A stretch of 64,000 nt of DNA, from the NCBI GenBank assembly GCA_036388475.1, contig DASVRT010000053.1, forward strand, positions 1-64,000, written 5' to 3'. The position numbers were made by a program, and so were the translations under genes. The notes beneath the pieces were generated by a model. The model had not been told where the DNA came from. It was given only the letters and a program-made list of their open reading frames with translations, and made no database searches. This document shows positions 33,376 through 42,453 of this stretch, in pieces (within the stretch, counting starts at the first letter, position 1; the number at the start of each line of letters is the position of its first letter). The DNA is from JALZHR01 sp036388475. GTDB taxonomy: Bacteria > Acidobacteriota > Blastocatellia > Pyrinomonadales > Pyrinomonadaceae.

Positions 33376-34694
33376 AACGGCTTTCATTTTTCCTGTTTTC
33401 GCTTGTGTTGCTTTTTCTGCATCTCGAAGCGCGGGCGCAATCGGCGCAGGATTTCGGCAAAATCTGGGACAAACAGCACATTTCGACTTTAGCGCCTTCG
33501 CAGGTTCATCATAAGGATTTGCAGAATTACCTGGAAAAGCTGCGCGGGCTCGGCTTAAAAGTCGAAGAAGTCGGGCGCAGCTACGCCAATCGCGAGATTT
33601 ATCAAATCGAGTTCGGCAAAGGCGCGACGCGCGTTTTGATGTGGTCGCAGATGCACGGCGACGAGCCGACGGCGACTTCCACACTCATTGATATGCTCGC
33701 GTTTTTACAGACGAACCGCGACAAAAAATGGGTCAAGGAAATCGAGGAAAAATTAACGATTCGCGCCGTGCCGATGCTCAACCCGGACGGCGCCGAGCTT
33801 TTCCAGCGCCGTAATTTGCAGGCAATCGACATTAACCGCGACGCGCGCGCCCTGCAAACGCCCGAAGGCAGGCTTTTGAAAAAACTGCGCGACCAGTGGC
33901 AGCCGCACATCGGTTTCAACCTGCACAATCAAAATTCCCTGACCGCCGCCGGAAACACAAACCGGCAGGCGGTCGTCTCGCTGCTTGCCGTCAGCGGCGA
34001 CCCGCAGGGAAAATCCGACGAAAAACATCAACGCAGCCGCCGCCTCTGCGCCGTGATGGTCGAAGCCTTAAGTCATTTCATAAAGGGCGGCGTCGGGCGC
34101 TACGACGACGCTTACAACGCGCGCGCTTTCGGCGACAATTTTTCCGTCTGGGGAACGCCCGCGATTTTGATTGAAACCGGCGCGCAATATGGCAAAGACG
34201 AAATGTTTCTGGTCAAAATAAATTTCGTCGCCTATCTCGCCGCGCTGCGCGCAATCGTCACGGGCAGCGAAACGAAAGCGGAAATGAGCGTTTACGACGC
34301 TTTGCCTTTCAACGACGTCGGCAATCTTTACAACGTCCTTTTTCGCAAAGCGACCATCGTCGTTCTGCCCGAAACCGGCGCGACTTTTCTGTCCGATTTC
34401 GGCGTTGCCGCCGACCGTCGCCGCGCGGGCGAAGAAACGACCTTGACGGTGCGCGAAATCGGCGATATGTCCATCGGCGCTTACGGTCTGGAAGAATACA
34501 ACGTCGAAAATTTTTATCTCGTGCCGAAAAGCGGCACCTGGCGCGTGGGCATTCCGGCGGATTTTCTTTTCTATAAAAAATCAAGGCAGATTGACTGGAA
34601 AGCGACGGATTTGGAAACGCGCTTTCCGCCCGACGCGATTTACAAAAACGGTAAATGGCTGAAAGGCGAACGCGTCGTGCCGAAGATTAATTAA
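33372..34694 (+). CDS. M14 family zinc carboxypeptidase, secreted
   Basis: 440 residues with a signal peptide (to ARAQ, ~23). Zinc ligands H95 and E98 (QMHGDEPT) and the later His in IGFNLHNQ, the substrate-binding INRDARA and the catalytic Glu in AILIETGAQ are all present. The C-terminal ~140 residues form an extra beta-rich domain. It is translationally coupled to the NRDE gene by a four-base overlap. It probably trims peptides in the periplasm. Confidence 0.88.
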   Translation: MKRLSFFLFSLVLLFLHLEARAQSAQDFGKIWDKQHISTLAPSQVHHKDLQNYLEKLRGLGLKVEEVGRSYANREIYQIEFGKGATRVLMWSQMHGDEPTATSTLIDMLAFLQTNRDKKWVKEIEEKLTIRAVPMLNPDGAELFQRRNLQAIDINRDARALQTPEGRLLKKLRDQWQPHIGFNLHNQNSLTAAGNTNRQAVVSLLAVSGDPQGKSDEKHQRSRRLCAVMVEALSHFIKGGVGRYDDAYNARAFGDNFSVWGTPAILIETGAQYGKDEMFLVKINFVAYLAALRAIVTGSETKAEMSVYDALPFNDVGNLYNVLFRKATIVVLPETGATFLSDFGVAADRRRAGEETTLTVREIGDMSIGAYGLEEYNVENFYLVPKSGTWRVGIPADFLFYKKSRQIDWKATDLETRFPPDAIYKNGKWLKGERVVPKIN

Positions 34695-34709
34695 AGAAAA
34701 TCTAGCCAC

Positions 34710-34790
34710 AGAGAAAAAAAAGGCAAAAGTAAAAAGTAAAAAGGCAAAAGTCGGAAATACTTTTACCTTTTACCTTTTGCCTTGTGCCTT
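34710..34790. repeat. Heptamer-built hairpin before recN
   Basis: One arm is GGCAAAA, GTAAAAA, GTAAAAA, GGCAAAA; the other, at 34761-34788, is TTTTACC, TTTTACC, TTTTGCC, TTGTGCC. The T-rich arm follows the peptidase stop and could end its transcript. Confidence 0.8.
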
Positions 34791-34839
34791 GTTTCTCCTT
34801 GTGTCTTTGTGTTGAAATTTCTTTATAATCTACGCAAAT

Positions 34840-36540
34840 ATGTTGAGTCTTCTCAAAATCAAAAATATCGCCTTAATCGACGAGCTCCAGCTTGAGTTTG
34901 CCGGAGGCTTAAATTTGCTGACGGGCGAAACGGGTTCGGGAAAATCCATAATTGTCGATAGTTTGGGCGCGCTGACGGGCGAGCGGGTTTCGTCGGATTT
35001 GATAAAGGAAGGCGCGCAGAACGCGCAGATTGAAGGGCTTTTTCAGATTGCCGCGAGCGGCGAATTAAATAAAATCTTTGACGAAAGCGGCATCGAGTTC
35101 GATGATGTCGGCGAAGTCGAATTAATCGTGCGCCGCGAGCTTTCCGCCACCGGAAAAAATCGAATTTTCGTTAATAATCAACTCGTCACGCAGTCTTTTC
35201 TGAAAAAAATCGGCGCTTTTCTGGTGGACATTCACGGGCAGGGCGAGCAGGCGACGCTTTTTAATCCGGCGACGCATCTGGAAATGCTCGACGAATATGC
35301 CAATCTGGAAAATCTGCGGCGAAGCGTCGCCGGAAAATACAGCGAGCTGGCGGCGATTCAGAGAGAATTGCGAAACTTGCGCGAGGACGAAGCGCAAAAG
35401 CTTCAACTTTTGGATATTTTGCGTTTTCAGGTCGAAGAAATCGGCAAAGCCAATTTGAAAGCGGGCGAAGACGACGCGCTCGAAGAGGAAAAACGCCGTC
35501 TTAATAACGTCGAAAAGCTTTCGACTCTAAGCGACGAAAGTTACTCGCTGCTTTACGAAAACGAGGAAGCGACCGTGACGACGCTCGAAAAAGCGATTCG
35601 CCGCGTCACGGAGCTTGCCGAATACGAATCGAGCTTTGCCGCATATATGGAAGGCTTGCAGACGGCGCAGGCGGTGCTGGAAGACCTGGCGATGTCGGTC
35701 AGAGATTTTCGCAATCGCCTGGAATTTTCGCCCGAAAGACTGGAAGAAATCGAAAACCGGCTGGCGGAAATCTCGCGCCTGAAACGCAAATACGGCGGCA
35801 GCGTCGAAAGCGTTCTGGCGCATCTCGCCGAATCCGAAGCGCGTCTCTCCAACATCGAAACCGCCGAATTGCGCGAGGCGGAACTGCGCAAAAAGCTGAA
35901 AAACTCGCGCGCCGAATATCTGCAAATCGCCGTCGAGCTGCACGAAAAGCGCACGAAAGCCGCGCGGAAATTCGAAAAAGATGTCGAAGCGAATCTGAAA
36001 GCCGTCGCGCTGGAAAAAGCGCGTTTTGAAGTGCGCATCAACGCGCCGAACGATTGGCAGGCGGAAGAAACCGACAAAAGCTTCACGGCGAAAGGCTTTG
36101 ACCAAATCGAATTTTATTTTTCGGCAAACGTCGGCGAAAGCGTCAAGCCGATTGCGAAAGTCGCTTCGGGCGGCGAAGCCTCGCGCCTGATGCTGATTTT
36201 AAAGACCACGGCAAAGCTCTCCGAGCACGAAAAAGCGATGGTTTTCGACGAGATTGACGTCGGCATCGGCGGGCGCGTGGCGGAAGCCGTCGGCTTGAAA
36301 CTGAAAGAACTGGCGAAAACTCAACAGGTTTTGTGCGTCACGCATCAACCGCAGGTCGCGTCTTTAGCCGACCATCATTTTCTGGTCGAAAAACAGGCGG
36401 CGAAAAACCGCACGGAAATCCGCGTCAAAGAATTGAGCAAAACGGAAAAAGTCGAGGAAATCGCGCGAATGCTGACCGGCAGGGAAATCACGGAAACCGC
36501 GCGCCGCCACGCGAAAGAAATGCTCAGCGCGCCAAGATGA
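34840..36540 (+). CDS. recN: DNA repair protein RecN
   Basis: 566 residues, the usual length. The SMC-like N-terminus has Walker A in LTGETGSGKSIIVDSLG, long coiled-coil arms span ~155-370, and the C-terminal ASGGEASRLMLILKT signature plus MVFDEIDVGIGG (Walker B) and VLCVTHQPQVA complete the ATPase. RecN holds broken DNA ends together during recombinational repair. Confidence 0.95.
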   Translation: MLSLLKIKNIALIDELQLEFAGGLNLLTGETGSGKSIIVDSLGALTGERVSSDLIKEGAQNAQIEGLFQIAASGELNKIFDESGIEFDDVGEVELIVRRELSATGKNRIFVNNQLVTQSFLKKIGAFLVDIHGQGEQATLFNPATHLEMLDEYANLENLRRSVAGKYSELAAIQRELRNLREDEAQKLQLLDILRFQVEEIGKANLKAGEDDALEEEKRRLNNVEKLSTLSDESYSLLYENEEATVTTLEKAIRRVTELAEYESSFAAYMEGLQTAQAVLEDLAMSVRDFRNRLEFSPERLEEIENRLAEISRLKRKYGGSVESVLAHLAESEARLSNIETAELREAELRKKLKNSRAEYLQIAVELHEKRTKAARKFEKDVEANLKAVALEKARFEVRINAPNDWQAEETDKSFTAKGFDQIEFYFSANVGESVKPIAKVASGGEASRLMLILKTTAKLSEHEKAMVFDEIDVGIGGRVAEAVGLKLKELAKTQQVLCVTHQPQVASLADHHFLVEKQAAKNRTEIRVKELSKTEKVEEIARMLTGREITETARRHAKEMLSAPR

Positions 36541-36549
36541 ATTCAAACC

Positions 36550-36700
36550 GGATAGATAGAATTTACAGGATTGTTTAAACCGAGAAAGTGAAAATTTCTT
36601 TTTATCCTGTCAATCCTGTCAATCCGGTTAAAATCTGCGTTTATCTGCGTCAATCTGCGGTTTGATTTTCTTTTTCTCTGCGTCTTTGCGGTGAAAATCT
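36550..36700. repeat. Intergenic repeat of the ATCTGCG/ATCCTGT type
   Basis: ATCCTGTCA is repeated in tandem near 36605-36622, and ATCTGCG occurs three times at 10-base steps near 36630-36660. Parts pair with GGATAGATAG/ACAGGAT upstream. Same words as at 28702-28862 and 45725-45845. Confidence 0.7.
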
Positions 36701-36703
36701 TTT

Positions 36704-37717
36704 ATGGAATCTGAAATCTTGGCGAAAGTCGTGCGCGGCGAAACGGTCGAATCGATTCATCGCGGGCATTTGATTGTCGTTGACGGCGCTGGCGAAACGC
36801 TTTTTAGTCTGGGAAATCCGGCAACGGTCACGTTTTTTCGCTCGTCGGCAAAGCCTTTTCAGGCGTTCCCGTTTTTGACGAGCGGCGCGGCTGAGCGGTT
36901 CGGCTTTCTCGAAAACGAAATCGCGCTCGCCTGCGGTTCGCATTCCGGCGAAAAATACCACGTCGAAACGTCAAAAAAGATGCTCGTGCGCATAGGCTTG
37001 AGCGAAGCGGATTTGCGCTGCGGCGCGCATCCGCCGTTTGACGAAAAACGCGCCGAAGAAATTCTTCGCAGCGGCGAGAAGCTGACGCAGCTTCATAACA
37101 ATTGTTCGGGCAAACACGCGGCGATGCTCGCGCTCGCCAAACATCTCGGCGCTGATTTAGCGACTTACGAATACTTGGAAAATCCGGTGCAGCAGCAGAT
37201 TTTGGAAGTCGTTTCAAAGTTTACGGGCGTTGCGAAAGATGAAATAAAGCTCGGCGTGGACGGCTGCGCCGCGCCCAATTTCGCTTTGCCCGTCGCGGCG
37301 ATGGCACTGAGCTTTGCGCGGCTGGTTTTTCCGCCCGCGGATTTCGACGGCGAAACGCGCGAAGCTTGCCGGCGCATCGTTTCGGCGATGATTTCCTACC
37401 CGGAAATGATTGGCGGGCGCAAACGCCTCGACACGCTTTTGATGCTCGAAGCAAACCGCCGATTAATCTCGAAAATCGGCGCCGACGGCGTTTATGCGGC
37501 GGGCGTTCTGCCCTCGCCGCAGTGGAAAAAAGGTTTGGGCATCGCTTTTAAAATCGAAGACGGCGAAGATAAACGCGCGCGTCCGGTCGTGGCAATCGAG
37601 CTTTTTCGACAACTCGGAATTTTCAGCCCGAAAGCTTTGCCGGATTTATCGCCTTTGCCCGTCAAAAACCGCCGCGGCGATACGGTCGGCAGCGTCGAAG
37701 CAAGTTTTAGAATTTGA
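36704..37717 (+). CDS. L-asparaginase, Rhizobium etli type (PF06089)
   Basis: 337 residues. FRSSAKPFQAFPFLTSGA, LACGSHSGEKYHVE, HNNCSGKHAAML and VDGCAAPNFALPV match the conserved blocks of the thermolabile (ReAII-like) asparaginase family, whose catalytic centre uses Ser-Lys pairs and a metal-binding Cys pair. It hydrolyses asparagine to aspartate and ammonia. No signal peptide, so cytoplasmic. Stands alone behind an intergenic repeat. Confidence 0.85.
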   Translation: MESEILAKVVRGETVESIHRGHLIVVDGAGETLFSLGNPATVTFFRSSAKPFQAFPFLTSGAAERFGFLENEIALACGSHSGEKYHVETSKKMLVRIGLSEADLRCGAHPPFDEKRAEEILRSGEKLTQLHNNCSGKHAAMLALAKHLGADLATYEYLENPVQQQILEVVSKFTGVAKDEIKLGVDGCAAPNFALPVAAMALSFARLVFPPADFDGETREACRRIVSAMISYPEMIGGRKRLDTLLMLEANRRLISKIGADGVYAAGVLPSPQWKKGLGIAFKIEDGEDKRARPVVAIELFRQLGIFSPKALPDLSPLPVKNRRGDTVGSVEASFRI

Positions 37718-37942
37718 TTTTGCGTAAAATCAAAACTGCCTGCGCCGCGAGCGCGGGCGGATTTCAGACAAAAACGCCTTTTAAAACCGGCGTTTCCGAA
37801 AGAAAAAACAGTCCACAGATAAACGGCTGACAGAGACCGATAAGAAAAGGATTTAATTAATTTTATTCGTGTTATCCGTTTTATTCGTGGCTCATTGCGG
37901 CGCGTGTCCCGAAAGGACATTTTAAATTATAAGGAGATTAAA

Positions 37943-38947
37943 ATGAGTCAGAGAATAGGTGAAAATAACGACGGCGATAACGGGCAGATAACGGCGGCGA
38001 CGTTGGCGGCGATTGCTTATTGTGACGGCGCGGCGAGTATTACCGGCAGTCTTAAAAACAGTCTGTCGGATTGGACGCTTGCCTGGGTACCGGACGTAGA
38101 GATTAACGGCAATTACGCATATATCGCTTATAACAGCCAGGCGGAGCAGTATGCGGTCGCGATTCGCGGCTCGGTGCTGGATTTTAGCTGGCAGGCGTTT
38201 GAAGATTGGTTCGAACAGGATTTTAATGTTTTATATCAATCCGATTGGACTTACCCGACCAGCGACCAGAATCCTAAAACCTCGCGCGGCGCGGCTGACG
38301 GGCTGTCGGATTTGATTGCGCTGGTCAGCACGACGAGCGGCAAACAGGTTCGGATGCTCGATTTTTTGATGCAAACCGCCGTCGCGAATAATATATCCAT
38401 TCTGATTACCGGACACAGTCTCGGCGGCGGCTTAACCACGGTTTTTGCGCCGTGGCTTTATTATCAGATTACATCAGCCCAAAAAGACGTGCCGTTTATG
38501 CCGGTAATGACCTTTGCCGCGCCGGCGGTCGGGAATCAGGCGTTTGCCGCCGCCTATGACGCGACTTTTCCGAACTCGCGGCGTTATTACAATTCGCAGG
38601 ACATCGTGCCGATGGCTTCGGCTTCTATCGCCGATATGGGAAATTTGTATTCGCCCTCGCCGGAGGCAAGCTCAATCAGCACGACCTACGACGGATATAC
38701 CGTGACATTGCAGGAGGCGATTATCGGTCTCGACGGCGTCGTCGTTGCGTCCGAGATTTATAACAACTCGGTTTACACGCAGACCAACAGCGCGAGCGGC
38801 AGCGTCGAGTTGAACACGTCCGGAAAACTTTTCCCCGTGACGGCGACTGACCCGCTGGAACAATGGTTCCAGCAGGCAGGCGCGCAACACAGTCTGAGCA
38901 ACGCTTATCTGCCATTTCTCGGCGGTCAGTCGTTTACCTGTTCCTGA
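37943..38947 (+). CDS. Class 3 lipase-like alpha/beta hydrolase
   Basis: About 334 residues from the ATG at 37943, which has a good AAGGAG eight bases upstream; the longer frame from 37895 is not supported. YAVAIRGS (residues ~68-75) followed by ILITGHSLGGGLTTVFA (nucleophile Ser in GHSLGG) and VMTFAAPAVGNQAF is the lipase_3 pattern. No obvious signal peptide. The catalytic Asp is probably in NSQDIVP and the His towards the C-terminus (AQHSLSNAYLP). Substrate unknown. Confidence 0.82.
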   Translation: MSQRIGENNDGDNGQITAATLAAIAYCDGAASITGSLKNSLSDWTLAWVPDVEINGNYAYIAYNSQAEQYAVAIRGSVLDFSWQAFEDWFEQDFNVLYQSDWTYPTSDQNPKTSRGAADGLSDLIALVSTTSGKQVRMLDFLMQTAVANNISILITGHSLGGGLTTVFAPWLYYQITSAQKDVPFMPVMTFAAPAVGNQAFAAAYDATFPNSRRYYNSQDIVPMASASIADMGNLYSPSPEASSISTTYDGYTVTLQEAIIGLDGVVVASEIYNNSVYTQTNSASGSVELNTSGKLFPVTATDPLEQWFQQAGAQHSLSNAYLPFLGGQSFTCS

Positions 38948-39020
38948 TATTGAAGAATGAAGAATCGCGAAATTTTTCGCGTTTTCGCCTCGGCGGGCGG
39001 TTTTGCGTTAAAATCTTTTT

Positions 39021-39557
39021 ATGGCACCAGCACAAACGGAAAATTTCCCGCCGAAGCTCGAAAAAAATCCGAGCGGCGACATCAATGTCAATTCGCTCGC
39101 CAATCTTTTGGAATGGTTTTTAAATTACGACCAGAAAGTCGCGCTCGTGCGTCATCCGCACGTCGAGGAGCTTTTTGAATGGAAACAGGCTGACGATGCC
39201 GCGCAAGGCGTAGAGGTTTACCCGTTTGAAAATGCCGAAGCGCGTTTTGCTATCGGCGCTTTTCAGGCGATTGCCGAAAACGAGACGGAAGCGAAATTGC
39301 AGCGCTGGATTACGGACGTGATTCAGGCGCTCGGCGAATCGAAACAAACGCGCGAAGACATCGTCGCGGAATACAAGCTGGAAACGAACGAGGGCGCGTC
39401 GTTCGTGATGGAATCGCAGAAAATTCCTTCCACGACCGAGCGCCGTTTATTTTTAACGAGCGCGTGGCTCGAAGCGCTCTGTGTGGCTGAGGCGAGATTT
39501 TTAGGTTGGGTTTACCAGGAGCTTTACGGCAAGCCGTTTCAGGTTGCCGGTAATTGA
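39021..39557 (+). CDS. Hypothetical protein, 178 residues
   Basis: Mostly helical, acidic, without signal peptide. It contains LLEWFLNYDQKVALVRHPHVEELFEWKQ early on and SAWLEALCVAEARFLGWVYQELYG near the end. I do not recognise a family. It is 73 bp downstream of the lipase gene and convergent with the WG-repeat gene. Confidence 0.6.
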   Translation: MAPAQTENFPPKLEKNPSGDINVNSLANLLEWFLNYDQKVALVRHPHVEELFEWKQADDAAQGVEVYPFENAEARFAIGAFQAIAENETEAKLQRWITDVIQALGESKQTREDIVAEYKLETNEGASFVMESQKIPSTTERRLFLTSAWLEALCVAEARFLGWVYQELYGKPFQVAGN

Positions 39558-39563
39558 AGACAA

Positions 39564-40156
39564 TCAATCATCATCGTCGGACTTGCGCTCATAAACAAAA
39601 ACCTTTTCGCCCTGCGTATTTATATAAGCGAAAGCTCCTTTGGCGCGATAATTATATCTGTCGGCTTGCGATTGTTTCGTTTTGAGCTTGACGTGAGCCA
39701 GACCTTTAAAAAAATGACCGGCGGCGGCAAACGTTTCAGGAAAAGCCTGTTTGCCGCTTTTGTCGATAAAATAATAATCGTCGTAATCAAATTTCTTTTC
39801 GTTCCGGTTTTTCCCGACCAGAGCCAGAGCGTCCGAAAAATTTTGCGCAACTTTAAATTGCGGCGAAATTACCGATTTGCCCGATTTGTCTATATAACCG
39901 AAAAGCTCATTTTGTCGTTTCCGTAAAAATCCAGCGTCGGTTTAATCGCGATTTTTCCGGTCTGGTCAATATAACCGGCTTTGCCGCCCTCGATAAAGCG
40001 ATACAGCCGCTCGGCATCCCGGCTGCGATTCTGCCAAATCGGGTAATCCCGACTGCAAGCGAAAATCGGCTGGATAAACAAAGAAATCGCGGCTGAAAAA
40101 TAAATTACAGCCGCGAGGTGTTTTGGAAAATGTTTGGCGCAAGCGAAGATTCTCAT
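39564..40156 (-). pseudogene. WG-repeat protein with a frameshift
   Basis: The first 88 codons (start 40156) encode a signal-like N-terminus (AAVIYFSAAISLFIQPIFA) and a WG/KWG repeat (GKAGYIDQTGKIAIKPTLDFYG), then hit a stop near 39890. In another frame the sequence continues without break as further repeats (GYIDKSGKSVISPQF, YFIDKSGKQAFPETF, AYINTQGEKVF) down to a TGA at 39564. One missing base in the T-run around 39905 joins the two. So this is a recent single-base lesion, a sequencing error or, less likely, a programmed shift. WG repeats occur in secreted or surface proteins of unknown binding role. Confidence 0.75.
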
Positions 40157-40174
40157 AACTTTTTATAGTTAAAG

Positions 40175-41017
40175 TCATCTCGTCGCGAAAGTGTTGCATT
40201 GACGCATATCGCCCGCCTGAAAACCGCGCGTAAACCACTGCATTCTCTCTTTCGAAGAACCGTGCGTGAAGGATTCCGGCACGACGTAGCCTTGCGCGCG
40301 TTTCTGAATCGCGTCGTCGCCGACCGCCGACGCGGCGCGCATTGCTTCTTCGACGTCGCCGGTTTCGAGCTGCCCTTTTTTCTGCGCGTAATTTGCCCAG
40401 ACGCCGGCGTAGCAATCGGCTTGCAGTTCGAGCCGCACGGAAAGCTGATTCGAGTTTCCGGCGCGATTCACCTTATCCATCGTCCCCAGAAGATTCTGGA
40501 CGTGATGCCCGACTTCGTGACCGATGACGTAGGCTTGCGCAAAATCGCCTTCCGCTTTGAACTGGGTTTTCAGCTCGCGGAAAAAAGAAAAATCCAGATA
40601 AAGCTTGTTGTCGCCGGGACAATAAAAAGGTCCGGTCGAAGAGCCGGCGACGCCGCACGCCGATTGAACCTGATTTTCAAAAAGCACGAGAACGGGGTCG
40701 CGATACTGCACGCGCGCCTGCTGCGGCAAAATTTCGCGCCAGGCGTCTTCGGTGCTGCCCAGCACCGAGGCGACAAAACGGCGCTGGTCGTCCTGTTGGC
40801 GGTTCGGCTGGTTTGTCTGCTGCGGTTGTTCCTGCTGTTGCTGCTGCACTTGCTGCTGTCCACCGAGATTTTCCAGCAGCGTGCGCGGGTCGCCGCCGCA
40901 CAGCAGCGCGATAACGATAATCACCAGCGTTCCCAGACCGCCGCCGCCGATGGCAAGTCCTTTGCCGCCCATTCCGCGCCGGTCTTCGATATTTGAACTT
41001 TCCCGACCTCTTAACAT
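40175..41017 (-). CDS. ypfJ: Neutral zinc metallopeptidase, YpfJ family (PF04228)
   Basis: 280 residues. The zinc motif HEVGHHVQN lies near residue 165, with a following acidic region (LELQADCYAGVWA) that gives the third ligand. The N-terminus has one membrane helix (GTLVIIVIALLCGG, ~28-42) after a short cytoplasmic part; a Gln-rich linker follows (~55-75). GPFYCPGDNKLYLD is a conserved family block. Probably anchored with the catalytic domain outside. Substrate unknown. Confidence 0.9.
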   Translation of the reverse strand: MLRGRESSNIEDRRGMGGKGLAIGGGGLGTLVIIVIALLCGGDPRTLLENLGGQQQVQQQQQEQPQQTNQPNRQQDDQRRFVASVLGSTEDAWREILPQQARVQYRDPVLVLFENQVQSACGVAGSSTGPFYCPGDNKLYLDFSFFRELKTQFKAEGDFAQAYVIGHEVGHHVQNLLGTMDKVNRAGNSNQLSVRLELQADCYAGVWANYAQKKGQLETGDVEEAMRAASAVGDDAIQKRAQGYVVPESFTHGSSKERMQWFTRGFQAGDMRQCNTFATR

Positions 41018-41081
41018 AATTTACCCCTTACTCGAAAATTTATTATATGGTAGAAATATAACATTTTGAACGGAATAATCA

Positions 41082-41948
41082 ATGAATTTAAATAATTGGC
41101 GGGCGAGCGGGAAATTTTTCGATTACGCAGATTTTCCGGTTTTTTACCGGCAAAGCGCCGCTTCCCGCGAAGTTTTGCTGTGCCTGCACGGTTTTCCGTC
41201 TTCCTCGTATGATTACCATAAAATCTGGAACGCGCTGGCGAAAGAATTTTCGCTGCTGGCTTTTGATATGCCCGGCTACGGTTTTTCCGCCAAACCCGCG
41301 CGTTTCGATTACACGACTTTTAATCAGGCGGACGTTTTACAGGCGCTCGTCGAAAACCTGAAAATCAAAAAAATTCACATTCTCGCGCACGATTACGGCA
41401 ACACGATTACGCAGGAACTCCTGGCGCGAGGCGCGGAAAATCGCTTGAATTTTACGATTGAAAGCATTTGTTTTCTTAACGGCGCGTTGTTTCCCGAAAC
41501 GCACAAGCCGATTTTGGCGCAGAAAATTCTCATTTCTCCAATCGGGTTTCTGTTCGGCAGACTGATTTCCGATTCGCGTTTCAAGCAAAGTCTGGCGACG
41601 GTTTTCGGCGCGGACACGCAGCCGACCGAAGCGGAATTAAACGATTTTCTCGCCGTCTTTAAATTTAACGACGGAAGGCGAATCGCGCACAAACTCATAC
41701 GCTATATGCCGGAACGTCAAAAATATCGCGAGCGCTGGGTTGCGGCGCTGCATTCGATAAACGTGCCGTTTCGGTTTATCGACGGTTTGGCTGATAAAGT
41801 TTCGGGCGCGCATCTGGTGAAAAGATTCCGCGAAGTCTGCCCGCAGCATTCTGACGTGATTGAGCTTGAAAATATCGGGCATTACCCGCATTTTGAAGCG
41901 CCCGAAAAAATTCTGGAAGAATATTTTGCGTTTCGCCGAAAACAATAA
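41082..41948 (+). CDS. Alpha/beta hydrolase, haloalkane dehalogenase/epoxide hydrolase-like
   Basis: 288 residues. The oxyanion segment LLCLHGFPSSSYDYH, the FDMPGYGFSAKP block and the nucleophile elbow ILAHDYGNTITQE (Asp in HDYG rather than Ser) place it with Asp-nucleophile hydrolases such as epoxide hydrolases and dehalogenases (also the MEST family). The acid and base are probably in DGLADKVSGAH and ENIGHYPHFEAP. The substrate is unknown. Divergent from ypfJ. Confidence 0.85.
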   Translation: MNLNNWRASGKFFDYADFPVFYRQSAASREVLLCLHGFPSSSYDYHKIWNALAKEFSLLAFDMPGYGFSAKPARFDYTTFNQADVLQALVENLKIKKIHILAHDYGNTITQELLARGAENRLNFTIESICFLNGALFPETHKPILAQKILISPIGFLFGRLISDSRFKQSLATVFGADTQPTEAELNDFLAVFKFNDGRRIAHKLIRYMPERQKYRERWVAALHSINVPFRFIDGLADKVSGAHLVKRFREVCPQHSDVIELENIGHYPHFEAPEKILEEYFAFRRKQ

Positions 41949-42025
41949 GGCTTTATTTTATCTTGAGTTTTAGCTTTAAAAATGAATTAAACTTTTTCTT
42001 TTGTTGATTTTACCCGAGAAAAATC

Positions 42026-42054
42026 TTGACAGAAGGCGATTGGGTTTTTATTAT
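42026..42054 (+). promoter_or_regulatory. Strong sigma70-type promoter of the HU gene
   Basis: TTGACA at 42026-42031, a 17-base spacer and TATTAT at 42049-42054, followed by a leader of about 45 bases and AAGGAG before the HU ATG. The best-matching promoter in the window. Confidence 0.75.
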
Positions 42055-42106
42055 ATAACTCTACGTCGGTTAAAGGTTTTTCTTCCAACATTTTAAGGAG
42101 AAGGAA

Positions 42107-42385
42107 ATGATTAAATTAGACATCGTCAACCGGGTCGCGGAAAAAACGGGCGTGCCGAAGCAAAAGGCGGAACAAGTCGTTGATTCGCTTTTCAATTCAA
42201 TGAAGGACGCGCTGGCAAAGGGCAAAAGAATAGAACTTCGCGGTTTTGGAGTTTTCGTCGTAAAACCGCGCAAACGCGGAATTGGTCGCAATCCGCGGAC
42301 GGGCAAAGAAGTGCCGATTCCGTCGGGCAAAACGATTCGTTTCAAGCCCGGCAAGGAGCTTCAAGCCAAGGCTGTAAAAAAATAA
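42107..42385 (+). CDS. hup: DNA-binding protein HU
   Basis: 92 residues. KQKAEQVVDSLFNSMKDAL, the GFGVFVVKPRKRG strand and the DNA-contacting arm GRNPRTGKEVPIPSGKTIRFKPGK are all as in HU/IHF proteins. It dimerises and bends DNA without strong sequence preference. Strong promoter, strong ribosome binding site and an own terminator fit an abundant protein. Confidence 0.95.
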   Translation: MIKLDIVNRVAEKTGVPKQKAEQVVDSLFNSMKDALAKGKRIELRGFGVFVVKPRKRGIGRNPRTGKEVPIPSGKTIRFKPGKELQAKAVKK

Positions 42386-42408
42386 GCAAATTGCAGTTTC
42401 CCAATCGT

Positions 42409-42453
42409 AAATCGTAAACGGTTAGCTTAAACTGTTTACGATTTACTTTTTTT
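42409..42453 (+). terminator. Terminator of the HU gene
   Basis: AAATCGTAAAC (42409-42419) pairs exactly with GTTTACGATTT (42434-42444), followed by ACTTTTTTT. The T run ends one base before the ATG of the next gene. The left arm is built from CGTAAAN heptamers. Confidence 0.8.

Noticed and set aside
35527..36105. Long minus-strand frames of 192 and 177 residues within recN
   Set aside because: Shadows of the RecN coiled-coil region; composition is that of reverse-translated Glu/Lys/Arg-rich helices.
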